From NCBI GenBank assembly GCA_937924805.1, contig CALDTZ010000133.1, positions 1 through 33,652 on the forward strand: a DNA stretch of 33,652 nt, given 5' to 3'. Below the pieces are notes generated by a model. The model worked only from the letters and a program-made list of their open reading frames with translations, searched no databases and was not told the DNA's origin. The translations under genes and the position numbers were made by a program. The stretch's first letter is position 1. Each line of letters begins with the position of its first letter. Shown here piece by piece: positions 8,482 through 17,940 of this stretch. This stretch comes from an uncultured Saprospiraceae bacterium (GTDB lineage: Bacteria > Bacteroidota > Bacteroidia > Chitinophagales > Saprospiraceae).

Positions 8482-8520
8482 TTTGTAAATGTAGAATAGT
8501 TTTTATTAATATGTCTAAAT

Positions 8521-8554
8521 AAAATATAATTTTTCATTTTTATTATTGCGGCAA
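8521..8554 (-). promoter_or_regulatory. Candidate promoter for the trp leader and operon
   Basis: Reading the minus strand, TTG (8554-8552) is followed 23 nt later by TATATTTT (8528-8521). This matches the Bacteroidota -7 element TAnnTTTG except in the last base. Transcription would begin near 8514, about 33 nt before leader ORF 1. A second weak match, TACATTTA (8493-8486), would leave leader 1 leaderless. The sequence here is very AT-rich, so chance matches are likely. Confidence 0.35.
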
Positions 8555-8569
8555 GAATGAATAAACGGA

Positions 8570-9592
8570 TTACTGTATACTCTTTTCTACATTCAGATTA
8601 ATTGAAAAGATGTCTTCTGGAGTGATTAGAATTTCTTTACTTATATTTCCAATATCTCCTTGAGATGGGAAGAAGTTATTATCAAGATCTGAAAATGCAG
8701 TCACATAATAAGTATCCGGATGTAAATAGGTAGCTCCATAAAATGATTCTTCGGGTTGGATAGTAATCGTGCGAACCACTTTTTTATCTAAATTATCAAA
8801 ATCAACTTGACCATTTTCGTTTATAATGGGGGCTGTAGAAAAATAAAGTAGTAAAGGCTCATTTTCAATTTGCGAATCTTTTTCAAAAGTAATATTTAAA
8901 TCACTTAAATGTCCATGCATGCTTTTGGGGAATGGATCTTCATCTTCATTTAAGAATAGAGCAGAATCTGGATCGATTAAGTTTACAAATTTATTTTCAA
9001 GGTCAATTTCGGCAATTTCTTGTGGGAAATTAAACTGTTGAACTGCTGACTCTGCAAATGTTGGATTATAATTAGTCCCTTTAAAACCCATATGATGGTA
9101 AGGTTGATCAAGCGATCCACTATCATCTTTATAGGCATCAAAATACATGGTATCGTTTTCAAATTTCAACTCGATGTATGCCCTTTTTTCTTTTCCTACC
9201 GCATCCACTAATCGATAGAACTTGACATCATCTGATTCTTCAGCTTGATCAAGCACAAAATAGGTTGCTCGATACTGATTACCTAACCAACCACCATTAC
9301 GTGCCATAATCTGTTTCTTTCCTTCGAATTCAGCAATGAATATTGAGGTAATAATATTTTGTTGAGTAGCCCCTTCATAGATTGAATGAACATGTGAAGC
9401 TGAAATAGGTCTAAAATCAAAAGCAAACCAATCGAAATTTCCAAAAGCAGTAACATTTGATCCTACCCAATGCCCTGTAATTTCTTCAAGTAATTGATAG
9501 CCAAGTATATCAGACGGTTCCTTATCATCCTGTTTACTGCAACTGGAATGAATAATGATAATGCTGAAGAGTAAAATGCTTAATATTTTCAT
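8570..9592 (-). CDS. Hypothetical exported lipoprotein
   Basis: A 340-aa protein. The frame is open further upstream to 9634, but ATG 9592 gives a proper lipoprotein signal: MKILSILLFSIIIIHSSC, with the lipidated Cys at 18 followed by SKQDD. Residues about 35-160 form a domain with ITGHWVGS, aromatic-rich strands and GGWLGNQYRATYF, reminiscent of small lipocalin-like beta-barrels, but I do not recognise a named family. The C-terminal part (about 200-340) looks like an Ig-like or cupin-free beta domain ending in LHPDTYYVTAFSDLDNN and an acidic DLDNNFFPSQGD stretch that could bind calcium. It sits on the same strand just upstream of the trp leader, and its read-through transcripts would meet attenuator 1. 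Confidence 0.7.
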   Translation of the reverse strand: MKILSILLFSIIIIHSSCSKQDDKEPSDILGYQLLEEITGHWVGSNVTAFGNFDWFAFDFRPISASHVHSIYEGATQQNIITSIFIAEFEGKKQIMARNGGWLGNQYRATYFVLDQAEESDDVKFYRLVDAVGKEKRAYIELKFENDTMYFDAYKDDSGSLDQPYHHMGFKGTNYNPTFAESAVQQFNFPQEIAEIDLENKFVNLIDPDSALFLNEDEDPFPKSMHGHLSDLNITFEKDSQIENEPLLLYFSTAPIINENGQVDFDNLDKKVVRTITIQPEESFYGATYLHPDTYYVTAFSDLDNNFFPSQGDIGNISKEILITPEDIFSINLNVEKSIQ

Positions 9593-9668
9593 TGTCTTTG
9601 ATTTAGTAGCTGGAAAACAGTTATATATCCACACAAGAACGGAATAAATGATATTTTTCTTATTTACT

Positions 9669-10208
9669 TTATTTGTGAAATAAGGTTGAATACGCCTTTT
9701 TCGTTAGTTCCCAACGATTTACTTCTTGTTCAAAGTTTAATGAACCAGGAACGGTTAAGTACTTTTTTATGAATGAAAAACCAACTTTTTTAAGCGTTTT
9801 ATTGGGTGCGATATTCAATGCATAAGGCTCACAAATAAGATTCTCTAAACGAAGGTTATCGAAATAGAATGGGATTGATTTTTTAACAAATTCAACACCT
9901 AATCCTTTGCGTCTTTGATTAGATTTCCAAAGATGTAAATGCATAGTAGCTGATTCCTCGAAGTGAATTAGATTCACATTTGAGTGGCCAATAGGGTGTC
10001 CATCACATTCCCAAATTAAAGCATACGCTTTTTTTTCTTGAAATGATAGCTGAAGTTGTTTTTCTAACATAGCTTGGAAATTTGCTCTGCTTGGCATTTT
10101 GTGGATGTCAGCACCCATTGAATGTAAATATTCAGGTGAAGCAGACATCCAATAATCCATTACTAAAGAGATATCATCAAATTGTAGATCTCTAACTTTT
10201 GTTTCCAA
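9669..10208 (-). CDS. GNAT-family N-acetyltransferase
   Basis: A 179-aa cytoplasmic protein with a GNAT fold. There is an N-terminal helix pair, a central strand with WECDGHPIGHSNVN, the strand MHLHLWKS, and the acetyl-CoA pyrophosphate loop SNQRRKGLG (Q/R-x-x-G-x-G/A). The late N...A.......K.GF pattern appears as LNIAPNKTLKKVGFSFIKK. The conserved helices suggest an RimJ/RimL-like subgroup, but the substrate cannot be inferred. Thirty bp separate it from the kelch gene upstream and 76 bp from the lipoprotein gene downstream, so co-transcription is possible. Confidence 0.85.
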   Translation of the reverse strand: METKVRDLQFDDISLVMDYWMSASPEYLHSMGADIHKMPSRANFQAMLEKQLQLSFQEKKAYALIWECDGHPIGHSNVNLIHFEESATMHLHLWKSNQRRKGLGVEFVKKSIPFYFDNLRLENLICEPYALNIAPNKTLKKVGFSFIKKYLTVPGSLNFEQEVNRWELTKKAYSTLFHK

Positions 10209-10238
10209 AGGGTTAATATGTTATTTGATACATTTCAA

Positions 10239-12449
10239 TTAATCTTGATCAATAGATACTGTTTTTTGTGTAAATAAAACGAGACCATTTTGATCTTTTA
10301 GTCTAAAAATACAAATACCATTTGGAATATCTGTTGGTGTAATCTGAATTGTATGTTCTCCTGAAGCTAGCGTCATTTTTTTAGAAAAAACGATCCTTCC
10401 GATTCCATCAATTATTTCCATTTCAACATTTTGCATTTGATCAAGAGAGTATTGAAACGATATTTGGTCGTTAAATGGAGTAGGGGTTATCATTCCATAT
10501 TTAATAGGATTATCAGCATCAATGACACTAGAAGTCGTTTTTAAGATCAAGCAGTAATCTTCGACCTCTCCAACTAAATAATCAGTTGCGGCACAAGGAC
10601 CAATAATATCATCCCATCCGGCTATGATTCGCATTCTAGTTAATCCTGGTTTAGCAGAAGTTGGAATGGTAAATGTTTCAATTAGATCGTCATCAATAAA
10701 GTCTTCATAAATCACTTTTTCTGTAGGTTGGAAATTTCCATTTCCATTCCAATCGATCCAAATACTGTAATTTATAAAGGTCTCGTCGCTTTCAAAGCCT
10801 GGAGAAACCTGGATGGTATAATTTTCACCAATAAGCAATTCTAATGAATTTGGGGATGCAAAATTACCATAACCATTATTGTTGCCTGATGTATTTTCGA
10901 AGCCTTCAATATTTATTTTTTCAATATGAAAGAAAGAACCGTTATAGGTCGTTGAAACAGCACAATAATCAACATCAAGACACACTCCACAGCCTTTGGT
11001 AACAAAAAATTGGGAAGCTCCGAAATCGATATCTTCAATGTCACAAACACTTTTTATTTGGATTTCATATTCAGTACATTCAGTTAGATTCGAAAGGTTG
11101 AATAATGGATCATTGGTCATTTCATTATTCCATTCTTGGTCGGTGATAGCTCGCCACCGAATTTCATATACATTGGCAGCAAGAATTGAAGGCCAAGAAA
11201 TATCAATCGATTGTTCACTTAAGTTGTTAAATGATAACTCAGGGATTAAGCAACATCCATCGGTTGTAAATTGAAATAAGTTTGAATGGTCAGAAGCGAT
11301 GGTATCACAATTACTAATGACTCTAAATTCATATTCTTGACATGCCTCTAATTCATCAATACTGTAAACGGGACTTACATCTGTTGCTGTTACCCAATCG
11401 CTGTTACCGACTGTTCTATATTGTAATGTATCTGATAAACTATTTCCATTGGAATACCAAAAAAGACCAGCAGAAGTATCTGTTACATTTACAGCGTTAA
11501 GCAAGGCAGGTGGCAAACAATCTAGTTTTCTCATATTAAATCTCCATACAGCGGCATCATTAAAAGGCTCAGTTTCACTATACATGTATCCACCAAATAA
11601 GTACAAATAGTCGTCAATGATGAAAGAAGAACAGGCCCAGCGATTCAATTCTGGATGCGGTGGTAACTCAATCCATTCGTCTGTTTCAGGGTCGTATTGT
11701 AAAAAGAAAACGTTTTCCGCTATCGGTCCATGATCCGCAGCATCACCACTTAATACATAACCTTTTCCTTCAAAACTAAATTGAGTACCTGCTACACGGC
11801 CCCCAGGAAAATCATTAATCGCCGTCCATGTTCCATCATTAATATCATATCGTGACCAATTCGATCGATGACCACCTCCTACAAAAATACCATCATCAAT
11901 ACCAAATTGGAAAGGGTGGTGTCTATTCTCTCCAGGAATATCTGGACCTTCAGTCCATTCATCCGTTGCTAAGTCATAGATCCACCAATCTCTGAGATCT
12001 CCATTACTTGATGAACCCGATCCCATATATATTTTGCCTTCATGGGCAACAAAAGCAGGGTGACTTCGACCGATACATGGACACGAAGCGAGTTCTTTAA
12101 ATGTATTTGTTTCAGGATCATACTCCCACAAATCGTTGAGTGCTCCATTTTCTCCACCACCAAAGCCAAAATAATACTTATCATCCATATCATCACCAAT
12201 AGAAATGGAACGACCAGGTCCTGGAAAGTCTTGTAATCGATCCCAATTATCAGAAATAGGATCGTATTGCCAGAGCTCATTGGATAGGTTGTCGTCATCA
12301 CCGGTTCCTTCAAGAATGTACGCTTTACCATTAAAACCAAATCCATTCGAATGGTGCTTTACAAATGGGATATCATTTAATTGTTCCCACTGGGCGTATA
12401 TCGGAGAAACTACTAGTCCTAAAACAAAAAGTAAGAGTAAATTTTTCAT
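10239..12449 (-). CDS. Secreted kelch-repeat / fibronectin III / GEVEDY protein with T9SS sorting tail
   Basis: A 736-aa protein with a signal peptide at 1-19 (MKNLLLLFVLGLVVSPIYA). Residues about 20-310 hold six kelch-like blades (repeated GF.FNGKAYILEG, LWQYDP..D.W, PGGR), which probably form a beta-propeller. Two fibronectin III-like domains follow at about 311-397 and 398-485, each with the E-A-C-Q/T-E-C-T-E-Y-E pattern. Residues about 530-640 form a GEVEDY domain (IWIDWNGNGNFQ, then TRMRIIAGWDD, then VGEVEDYC). The last 80 residues are a type A T9SS C-terminal domain that would direct secretion and cell-surface attachment. A role in adhesion or polymer binding is likely, but the ligand is unknown. 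No frameshift or truncation is seen. Confidence 0.88.
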   Translation of the reverse strand: MKNLLLLFVLGLVVSPIYAQWEQLNDIPFVKHHSNGFGFNGKAYILEGTGDDDNLSNELWQYDPISDNWDRLQDFPGPGRSISIGDDMDDKYYFGFGGGENGALNDLWEYDPETNTFKELASCPCIGRSHPAFVAHEGKIYMGSGSSSNGDLRDWWIYDLATDEWTEGPDIPGENRHHPFQFGIDDGIFVGGGHRSNWSRYDINDGTWTAINDFPGGRVAGTQFSFEGKGYVLSGDAADHGPIAENVFFLQYDPETDEWIELPPHPELNRWACSSFIIDDYLYLFGGYMYSETEPFNDAAVWRFNMRKLDCLPPALLNAVNVTDTSAGLFWYSNGNSLSDTLQYRTVGNSDWVTATDVSPVYSIDELEACQEYEFRVISNCDTIASDHSNLFQFTTDGCCLIPELSFNNLSEQSIDISWPSILAANVYEIRWRAITDQEWNNEMTNDPLFNLSNLTECTEYEIQIKSVCDIEDIDFGASQFFVTKGCGVCLDVDYCAVSTTYNGSFFHIEKINIEGFENTSGNNNGYGNFASPNSLELLIGENYTIQVSPGFESDETFINYSIWIDWNGNGNFQPTEKVIYEDFIDDDLIETFTIPTSAKPGLTRMRIIAGWDDIIGPCAATDYLVGEVEDYCLILKTTSSVIDADNPIKYGMITPTPFNDQISFQYSLDQMQNVEMEIIDGIGRIVFSKKMTLASGEHTIQITPTDIPNGICIFRLKDQNGLVLFTQKTVSIDQD

Positions 12450-12651
12450 AGTATTATTCTAATAAGATATTAGCCTCATTTGTTCAAAACGCTGCATCTA
12501 TAGTATAAAAATAAATACGATTTATAATTTAATTAAGTCTCAAGATGAAACTAGCCATGATTGTCAGTATGATTACTTTTTTAAACAATATTTCATTGAT
12601 TAATTAAAATAGAGATCAGTTCTAAATCGAAATCCCAGAAAAATTAGATTT
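12450..12651. other. Intergenic region, no supported feature
   Basis: This is 202 bp of AT-rich sequence between two minus-strand genes. I found no clear TAnnTTTG element, no strong hairpin with a U-run and no convincing small ORF. Confidence 0.5.
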
Positions 12652-14217
12652 TTATTTTTCAACCACAAAAGGGATCATTTCGGATGATAGAATGTCAGTT
12701 GAATTACCCACCATTTTTAAGTAATATAAACCACTAGAAAAAAATGACATATCTATTTGATTATCAGTATTATTAATACTTCCGTTTTGAATTTCTTGGC
12801 CAAGATTATTAAAAATGATAAATGATTGGTAATCCACCTTATTTAGAGAAATCGTCATAAAATCATTTATGGGATTCGGATAAATAGATATTGTACCTAA
12901 CAACAGATCGTCTTCGTTATGAATGCTAACACAATCAAGTTGACCTGTAGCATAATCATGTTTTTGTGAAATAAATGGTTTTAAACCATACGTTGTGTTT
13001 CCTCCTGGTCCACCTCCACCAGAAATATTACTGTCAATAATAGTATCGAAATCGTCATCAGAATACATTTTATTCTCATCGGCATATACAGATGCTTGTA
13101 CTATTGATTTAATATCATCAATATGTGGATGCATATAGTTCGGATTAAAAAAGTTAGTTAACAGAAAACACATTTCAGATTCGTATTGCGCATAAAGTAA
13201 TTCACTTTCAAAAATATTTTCAAGCAGTGGTCTATTATTGCTATGATAATTTAAGGCAAGGGTTGTCATATCGCCTAATCCAGGTCCACCTCCATAAGAA
13301 CCAAAAGATTCATTTCCATCCCATTTAATCCACTCCCATTTGTCACTTGTAAGATTGTGGTAGATATAATAGTTTCTTGCAGAGTTTGTATAACTGTCAA
13401 GATTACTGAAAAGATTATCTAACGCTGCAGAGCGCAAATACTCCTGTAATTCAAGGTGATCATTTATATTATTTTCAAAATCTTCATTGCTGCTATTGTT
13501 TATAAAATCAGTAAAAGCAATTAAATCAGTCCAATCGTTTTCTGATTCATTCGATTTTAGCTCATACCGATCTTCATAATCTGCCTGATCAGGCCCATAG
13601 TATTTTAAATCAGCTTCAGCATCTCCGCCACCCCCAGGACCTCCTCCAAAGTTGGACCCAGCCTTGAAAAGATTACCATCGTCATCAAGAATTTTCCAAT
13701 CCAAAAATTGGTCATCTATTTGCTCTATTACGGTATAAAACCCCCAAAGAATGTCATTAAAATAGACGTTTGCAAAATTAGCTCTAGGTGCAGCTACTTC
13801 AGCATCTTGACACAGGTCGAAAAATATTTTTTCCCTTATTAGACTTGGATCTTTAAATCCATTACTGAAGTTTAATTTTTTTAATCCGTCATAGTTCTGA
13901 CCGTTAACGTATTTATTGAAATCTATTTTAAATGATTTTTTATTTCCTGGATGACCATAACTTGAGTTTCCTTTTAATCGAACACCAACCTCATTAAACA
14001 CATACGTCCCTGAAGCATCGGTTAGGGTTAAGTCCGCTTTCATGTAAGTTGTAGTCTCATAATTTATAACAAGACTGTCCCAGAAATTTTGTTGGTTAAA
14101 ATTCAAATCTATTCTAACGATTTGATCATTTTTAAATAGTTGATCACCTTCGATTTGTGCATTTATTTGTGTAAATAAACTGAAAGTGGATATAATTAAA
14201 AAGAGTATAGATCTCAT
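12652..14217 (-). CDS. CotH kinase family protein, secreted, T9SS-sorted
   Basis: A 521-aa protein with a signal peptide at 1-20 (cleavage after INA). The CotH domain begins near residue 35 with DLNFNQQNFWDSL, followed by GVRLKGNSSYG, KKSFKIDFNKY, KLNFSNGFKDPSLIREK, FFDLCQDAEVAAPRANFANVYFN, GFYTVIEQID, and the active-site-like WEWIKWDGNESFG. The fold is kinase-like, and Bacillus CotH is known to phosphorylate coat proteins. Bacteroidota members are exported and their targets are unknown. Two Gly-rich insertions (GGGPGGGGDAE near 197, SGGGGPGGN near 405) interrupt the domain. The C-terminal 75 residues (IYPNPINDFMTISL ... SGLYYLKM) form a T9SS type A tail. No fused lamin-tail or FnIII domain is seen. 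Confidence 0.88.
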   Translation of the reverse strand: MRSILFLIISTFSLFTQINAQIEGDQLFKNDQIVRIDLNFNQQNFWDSLVINYETTTYMKADLTLTDASGTYVFNEVGVRLKGNSSYGHPGNKKSFKIDFNKYVNGQNYDGLKKLNFSNGFKDPSLIREKIFFDLCQDAEVAAPRANFANVYFNDILWGFYTVIEQIDDQFLDWKILDDDGNLFKAGSNFGGGPGGGGDAEADLKYYGPDQADYEDRYELKSNESENDWTDLIAFTDFINNSSNEDFENNINDHLELQEYLRSAALDNLFSNLDSYTNSARNYYIYHNLTSDKWEWIKWDGNESFGSYGGGPGLGDMTTLALNYHSNNRPLLENIFESELLYAQYESEMCFLLTNFFNPNYMHPHIDDIKSIVQASVYADENKMYSDDDFDTIIDSNISGGGGPGGNTTYGLKPFISQKHDYATGQLDCVSIHNEDDLLLGTISIYPNPINDFMTISLNKVDYQSFIIFNNLGQEIQNGSINNTDNQIDMSFFSSGLYYLKMVGNSTDILSSEMIPFVVEK

Positions 14218-14281
14218 AGGTTAATTGTCTTTTTTAGTGTTGTAAAGTTAAGACAATGTAAAGAGGGAAAGACCTACTTTA

Positions 14282-15463
14282 TCAATCATTTAAATTTTTT
14301 GCCAAATGGAAACCCATACTCACACAACCTTGAATTAGGTAGCCACCTGTAGGTGCATTCCAATCTATCATTTCACCTATACAATAATGATTTTTCATTT
14401 TTTTTAATTGAAATGTTGAATCGACAGCATTTACAGATATTCCACCTTTGGTTGAAATTGCTTTATCTATTGGTCCAGCCTTGATAATTTTTAGAGGGAA
14501 TGATTTTATCATTCTTGCGAGTGTTGCTTTTTGCAAGAATTCATCTTTGGATGTTTTGCTTTTTATCAAGTCAATAATCGCAGTTGGAAGTTTAAGTTTG
14601 TTTTTTAGCGTTTGAGTTATATTTTGACTCGTATGTTTTAATTTATCGAGTATGATTTCTTGAGATAGGCTTGGTTTAAAATCAATATAAATGATAGGAT
14701 CGACCTTTCGTGCGATTGCTTCTTGAATCTCACTACTTAACGCATAGATAGCATTTCCTTCAAGTCCAAAATGAGTAATTACGACTTCGCCTAGTTGTTT
14801 CTTGTCATTGATACAAATTGAAATATTTTTTAGCGGAGTTCCATGATGATTCTTTATGAAAAGGGTCGGCCAATTAATATTAAAAGTACAATTGGAGGCA
14901 ATGAACGGAACAGTTTTTATTCCTTTTTGTGAGAATAATGAAATCCAACGACCATCGGATCCTGTCACTTTCCAACTAGCTCCTCCCAGTGCATAAATCG
15001 TGAGATCAGATTCAATCAATTTTCCATTGTCAAATTGAATTTGGTTTTTTGAATTCCAACCCGAAAATGCGTGGTTGCAATGGATTGTAACCTTATTGAC
15101 ATTTAGCACGTTTTTGATCTTTTTTAGCACGTCAATTGGTTTTATTCCTTTAACTGGAAAAATACGCTTGCTACTACCTGTAAATGTCGGTATATCATTG
15201 TTTTTAAGCCATTGAATAAAATCTTGGTTTGTAAATTGGGTTAACGCCGACATTAAAAAAGGAGAAGGTTCATACCTTTTAATGAAAGGACCCATAGATT
15301 CTGAATGTGTCAAATTAAACCCACCATCACCAGCCACTAAAAATTTACGACCGATGGAAGCTTTTTTTTCATAGATGTTGATGTCATATTTTTCAGCATC
15401 CAGAAAGGCTGCAACCATAAGTCCAGCAGTGCCTCCGCCAATAATAGAAACTGACTTTTTCAA
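14282..15463 (-). CDS. HI0933/PP_4765-type FAD-dependent flavoprotein
   Basis: A 393-aa protein with an N-terminal Rossmann FAD motif (VSIIGGGTAGLMVA, Gly9-Gly14), the acidic end of strand 2 (IYEKKASIGRKFLVAGDGGFNLTHSE, hallmark of the HI0933/YhiN/BaiN family), a mid-domain GGASWKVTGSDG, and a C-terminal FAD-contacting TGGYLIQGCVSMGF. The length, about 390 rather than 410-430, and the pattern KGGISVNAVDS fit the PP_4765 subgroup. The physiological reaction of this subgroup is unknown to me. It is separated by 83 bp from the thioredoxin-like lipoprotein upstream. Confidence 0.88.
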   Translation of the reverse strand: MKKSVSIIGGGTAGLMVAAFLDAEKYDINIYEKKASIGRKFLVAGDGGFNLTHSESMGPFIKRYEPSPFLMSALTQFTNQDFIQWLKNNDIPTFTGSSKRIFPVKGIKPIDVLKKIKNVLNVNKVTIHCNHAFSGWNSKNQIQFDNGKLIESDLTIYALGGASWKVTGSDGRWISLFSQKGIKTVPFIASNCTFNINWPTLFIKNHHGTPLKNISICINDKKQLGEVVITHFGLEGNAIYALSSEIQEAIARKVDPIIYIDFKPSLSQEIILDKLKHTSQNITQTLKNKLKLPTAIIDLIKSKTSKDEFLQKATLARMIKSFPLKIIKAGPIDKAISTKGGISVNAVDSTFQLKKMKNHYCIGEMIDWNAPTGGYLIQGCVSMGFHLAKNLND

Positions 15464-15546
15464 AATATTTTTATATATAATTGGTATGATGTGAGCAAAA
15501 TCTAACCTGAGAAAGGAAAGATAGGAAGTTTATTTTTCTTGAAGAA

Positions 15547-16059
15547 TTATTCAGTATCAGGAATATGAAATAATCTCATCGCTTCTTCGCTAATTAGCAT
15601 TAATTCTGTTTGATTTAGAGAACCGTTGTGCCTTTTTATTATTCTACCTTTCGAATTTAAAAATAGAAAAGTGGGATATTGTTTGACTTGATACAAAAAT
15701 CCTAGCGTGGGACCATTCAGCTTTTCAGCGTTAATTTTATAATTAACAAAATTTTCATTTAAAAATCTGGAAACAATCTTGTTTTGATAGACCGTTTCAT
15801 CCATAATTTGACAAGGAAGGCACCAATCTGTATAGAATTCTAATAACGTTAATTTATTTTCTTTCTGTGCTAGATCAAATACTCGGTAAATACTATCTGT
15901 CTCAATGAAGTTAACCAATGTCGATTCATTGTATATTGGAAAAGGAGGTGGCATTTCTTTTTCCTCCAATCCATGTTGGACTTTTTTATTGCATCCAGTA
16001 ACAGATAACAAAACTGCAATAATCAATAAGGTAGAATATATTTTACTTGTCCATTTCAT
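15547..16059 (-). CDS. Thioredoxin-fold lipoprotein with CxxC active site
   Basis: A 170-aa protein. The lipoprotein signal is MKWTSKIYSTLLIIAVLLSV followed by TGC, lipidated Cys23. Residues about 60-165 form a thioredoxin domain: LLEFYTDWCLPCQ carries the redox pair Cys80/Cys83 with a Leu-Pro centre, and QYPTFLFLNSKG supplies the cis-proline. It belongs to the DUF255/DsbD-gamma-like periplasmic thioredoxins that reduce or isomerise disulfides outside the cytoplasm. Its start overlaps the end of the glycosyltransferase gene by 17 bp, so the two are probably translated from one mRNA. The partner protein is not evident. Confidence 0.87.
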   Translation of the reverse strand: MKWTSKIYSTLLIIAVLLSVTGCNKKVQHGLEEKEMPPPFPIYNESTLVNFIETDSIYRVFDLAQKENKLTLLEFYTDWCLPCQIMDETVYQNKIVSRFLNENFVNYKINAEKLNGPTLGFLYQVKQYPTFLFLNSKGRIIKRHNGSLNQTELMLISEEAMRLFHIPDTE

Positions 16060-16798
16060 TGTAATACTGATGTCTCCATTTAATTGAATTGGCTGCCATT
16101 TTACTAACAGTATATCCTATTTTACCATCAAAAATCCCGCCTAAAATGATAAATGACTTAAAAAATGTAAAGGTTGGACCAAAGTATTTTTTTACAAAAG
16201 AAATGGTTTTACCTTTTTTGAATAAATCATCCGCAGCAAGAAAAGCATACTTTTTTGTTTGTTTTTGAAAAGACTCAAAAGAGTCATTACTGTAGTGGAG
16301 TAGCTTACCGGCAATCGGCATTAATCGATGATTAGTATTAAATGTCAAAGTTTCATGCACTTTTTTATTATCCCATTTGGCTTCATTTTTATGAAAGAGT
16401 CTGGGCTTGAAGCTAGGTTTGAATATCGTAAACCTTATTTCATAATTATTTAGAATTTCATATCGTTTTAATTGATAAATGATTTTTGAATTATTTAAAT
16501 GAATGGCTTGAATATTTTTAGCTAGTTCTTCATTTATAACTTCATCAGCATCAATAGATAATATCCAATCATTTTTAGCCATTTTATGCCCTAGATTTTT
16601 GGTTTGACCATAGCCTAGCCACTGAGTTTGGACAACCGTTGCTCCTAAATTTTTACAAATTTCAATCGTCCCATCTGTTGATCCTGAATCAAAAACGAGA
16701 ACTTCAGAACAACATGGTAAAAGTGCTTCAAGTGTTTTTCCAATTTGAGCAACTTCATTTTTTGTAATAATGACTCCTGTGATTGGAGGTTTATTCAT
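16043..16798 (-). CDS. Family 2 glycosyltransferase (WaaE/KdtX-like)
   Basis: A 251-aa protein with a GT-A fold. It starts ITGVIITKNEVAQIGKTLE, has the nucleotide-sugar segment VLVFDSGSTDGTIE, the QTQWLGYGQTKNLG stretch typical of the WaaE/KdtX branch, and the metal-binding DAD at 83-85 within LSIDADEVI. The acceptor region contains RLFHKNEAKWDNKKVHE. Members of this branch add glucose or related sugars to lipopolysaccharide inner core. Envelope glycan synthesis is a reasonable inference, but donor and acceptor are unknown. A hydrophobic C-terminal helix may associate with the membrane. It lies 2 bp after cysQ and overlaps the thioredoxin-like gene. Confidence 0.87.
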   Translation of the reverse strand: MNKPPITGVIITKNEVAQIGKTLEALLPCCSEVLVFDSGSTDGTIEICKNLGATVVQTQWLGYGQTKNLGHKMAKNDWILSIDADEVINEELAKNIQAIHLNNSKIIYQLKRYEILNNYEIRFTIFKPSFKPRLFHKNEAKWDNKKVHETLTFNTNHRLMPIAGKLLHYSNDSFESFQKQTKKYAFLAADDLFKKGKTISFVKKYFGPTFTFFKSFIILGGIFDGKIGYTVSKMAANSIKWRHQYYNEMDK

Positions 16799-16800
16799 AA

Positions 16801-17577
16801 TTACGGTAGTTTATTGCCATATGCAACAAAAAATGGATTCAATAAAGATTCTTTATTGTAAAGAAGTGGAGTTTCATCATCATATCGGACGACGGACCCA
16901 CCGGCTTCTTCTAAAACCATTTGAGCAGCACCTGTATCCCATTCCATAGTAGGAGCAATTCGAGGATAAATATCTGCTCCTCCTTTAGCAAGAATGATAA
17001 ATTTTAAAGAGCTGCCTTTTGATACTTTTTCTGGATTGTCTAGTGCATCAATAAACGATTGTGTTTCTTCATTTAAATGTGATCTAGAACAAACAACCTT
17101 TAAACCCTTATCTTTCATTGTAAAGGTATTGGCATTTAATGGTTGAGTTTCATCATTCACTCTAATAGATGCACCACCATTTTTTTCTGCGAAGTACAGT
17201 TCCCCAATTGCAGGTGCGTAGACAACCCCCATGATAGGGTGACCGTTTTCGATTAAGGCAATGTTTACCGTAAACTCACCATTTCTTTTTATAAACTCTT
17301 TTGTGCCATCTAATGGATCCACTAACCAAAACCTTGTATAATGTTTACGATCAGGGTAGGCTAAAGTTTTATTCTCCTCAGAGATAATAGGAATTTCAGC
17401 ATCAAGCTTAATCAATTCGCTACATATATAATTATTTGCAGTCGTATCTGCTTTTGTTAAGGGTGAGTCATCCTTTTTAGATTCAACTTCAAAAAGGGAA
17501 ACATCTTGATAAATATCCATAATCAGATTTCCTGCTTGGATTGCAATTTTATTTACTTCTTCTATTAATGGTAACAA
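16801..17577 (-). CDS. cysQ: 3'(2'),5'-bisphosphate nucleotidase
   Basis: A 258-aa metal-dependent phosphatase of the inositol monophosphatase superfamily that removes the 3'-phosphate from PAP, a by-product of sulfate assimilation. Metal-site motifs are DDSPLTKADTTAN (Asp44), ISEEN (Glu67/68), the signature WLVDPLDGTKEFIKRNGEFTVNIALIE (Asp87, Asp90) and EWDTGAAQMVLEEAGG. The start is a TTG (17577-17575), and no in-frame ATG precedes residue 20, so TTG or the preceding ATT must be used. It is the first gene of a tight group with the GT2 and thioredoxin-like genes. Confidence 0.92.
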   Translation of the reverse strand: MLPLIEEVNKIAIQAGNLIMDIYQDVSLFEVESKKDDSPLTKADTTANNYICSELIKLDAEIPIISEENKTLAYPDRKHYTRFWLVDPLDGTKEFIKRNGEFTVNIALIENGHPIMGVVYAPAIGELYFAEKNGGASIRVNDETQPLNANTFTMKDKGLKVVCSRSHLNEETQSFIDALDNPEKVSKGSSLKFIILAKGGADIYPRIAPTMEWDTGAAQMVLEEAGGSVVRYDDETPLLYNKESLLNPFFVAYGNKLP

Positions 17578-17790
17578 AATGATCTTGTTTTAGTTATGGA
17601 AAAGAATTGGTTGCAAGAATAGGAATATAGGAGGAAATATTTACAATAAAACGGTTAAAATTATATCCTTGATGGCATTGACATGAAATTAACATTCATT
17701 CAACGAATCGAATAAATAAAAATTTTGAACTAGAATTCGTTAAATGTGGTTCAATTGATCTTTGATTAGTTTCTTAATGAATTTATTAAT

Positions 17791-17828
17791 TAGGCAATAT
17801 TTTGAAAATATTATTGGATTTTTGCCTA
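17791..17828. repeat. Nested inverted repeat, terminator-like on the plus strand
   Basis: TAGGCAA (17791-17797) pairs with TTGCCTA (17822-17828) across 24 nt. Inside it lies the perfect 17-bp palindrome AATATTTTGAAAATATT (17796-17812). On the plus strand GTTTTT follows directly, as in an intrinsic terminator. No upstream plus-strand gene exists to need one, so it may end an unrecognised short RNA or act as a binding site. Confidence 0.45.
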
Positions 17829-17940
17829 GTTTTTAAAAGACATATTTTTATTTAAAATATTGAAAACCAATATATAATATATGTTTAATAAAAGTTATAT
17901 TAATATTACATATTATATTTTTTTATAATATATAATTACC

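Noticed and set aside
9593..9634. Upstream start at 9634 for the lipoprotein gene
   Set aside because: It would put 14 residues ahead of a good lipoprotein signal peptide; ATG 9592 fits better.
11969..12346. 125-codon minus-strand frame inside the kelch gene
   Set aside because: It is a shadow of the kelch repeats read in another frame; the main frame has a signal peptide, domains and a T9SS tail.
17702..17741. AACGAAT ... ATTCGTT inverted repeat
   Set aside because: The arms are 26 bp apart, only 7 bp long, and in AT-rich DNA; it could easily be chance.
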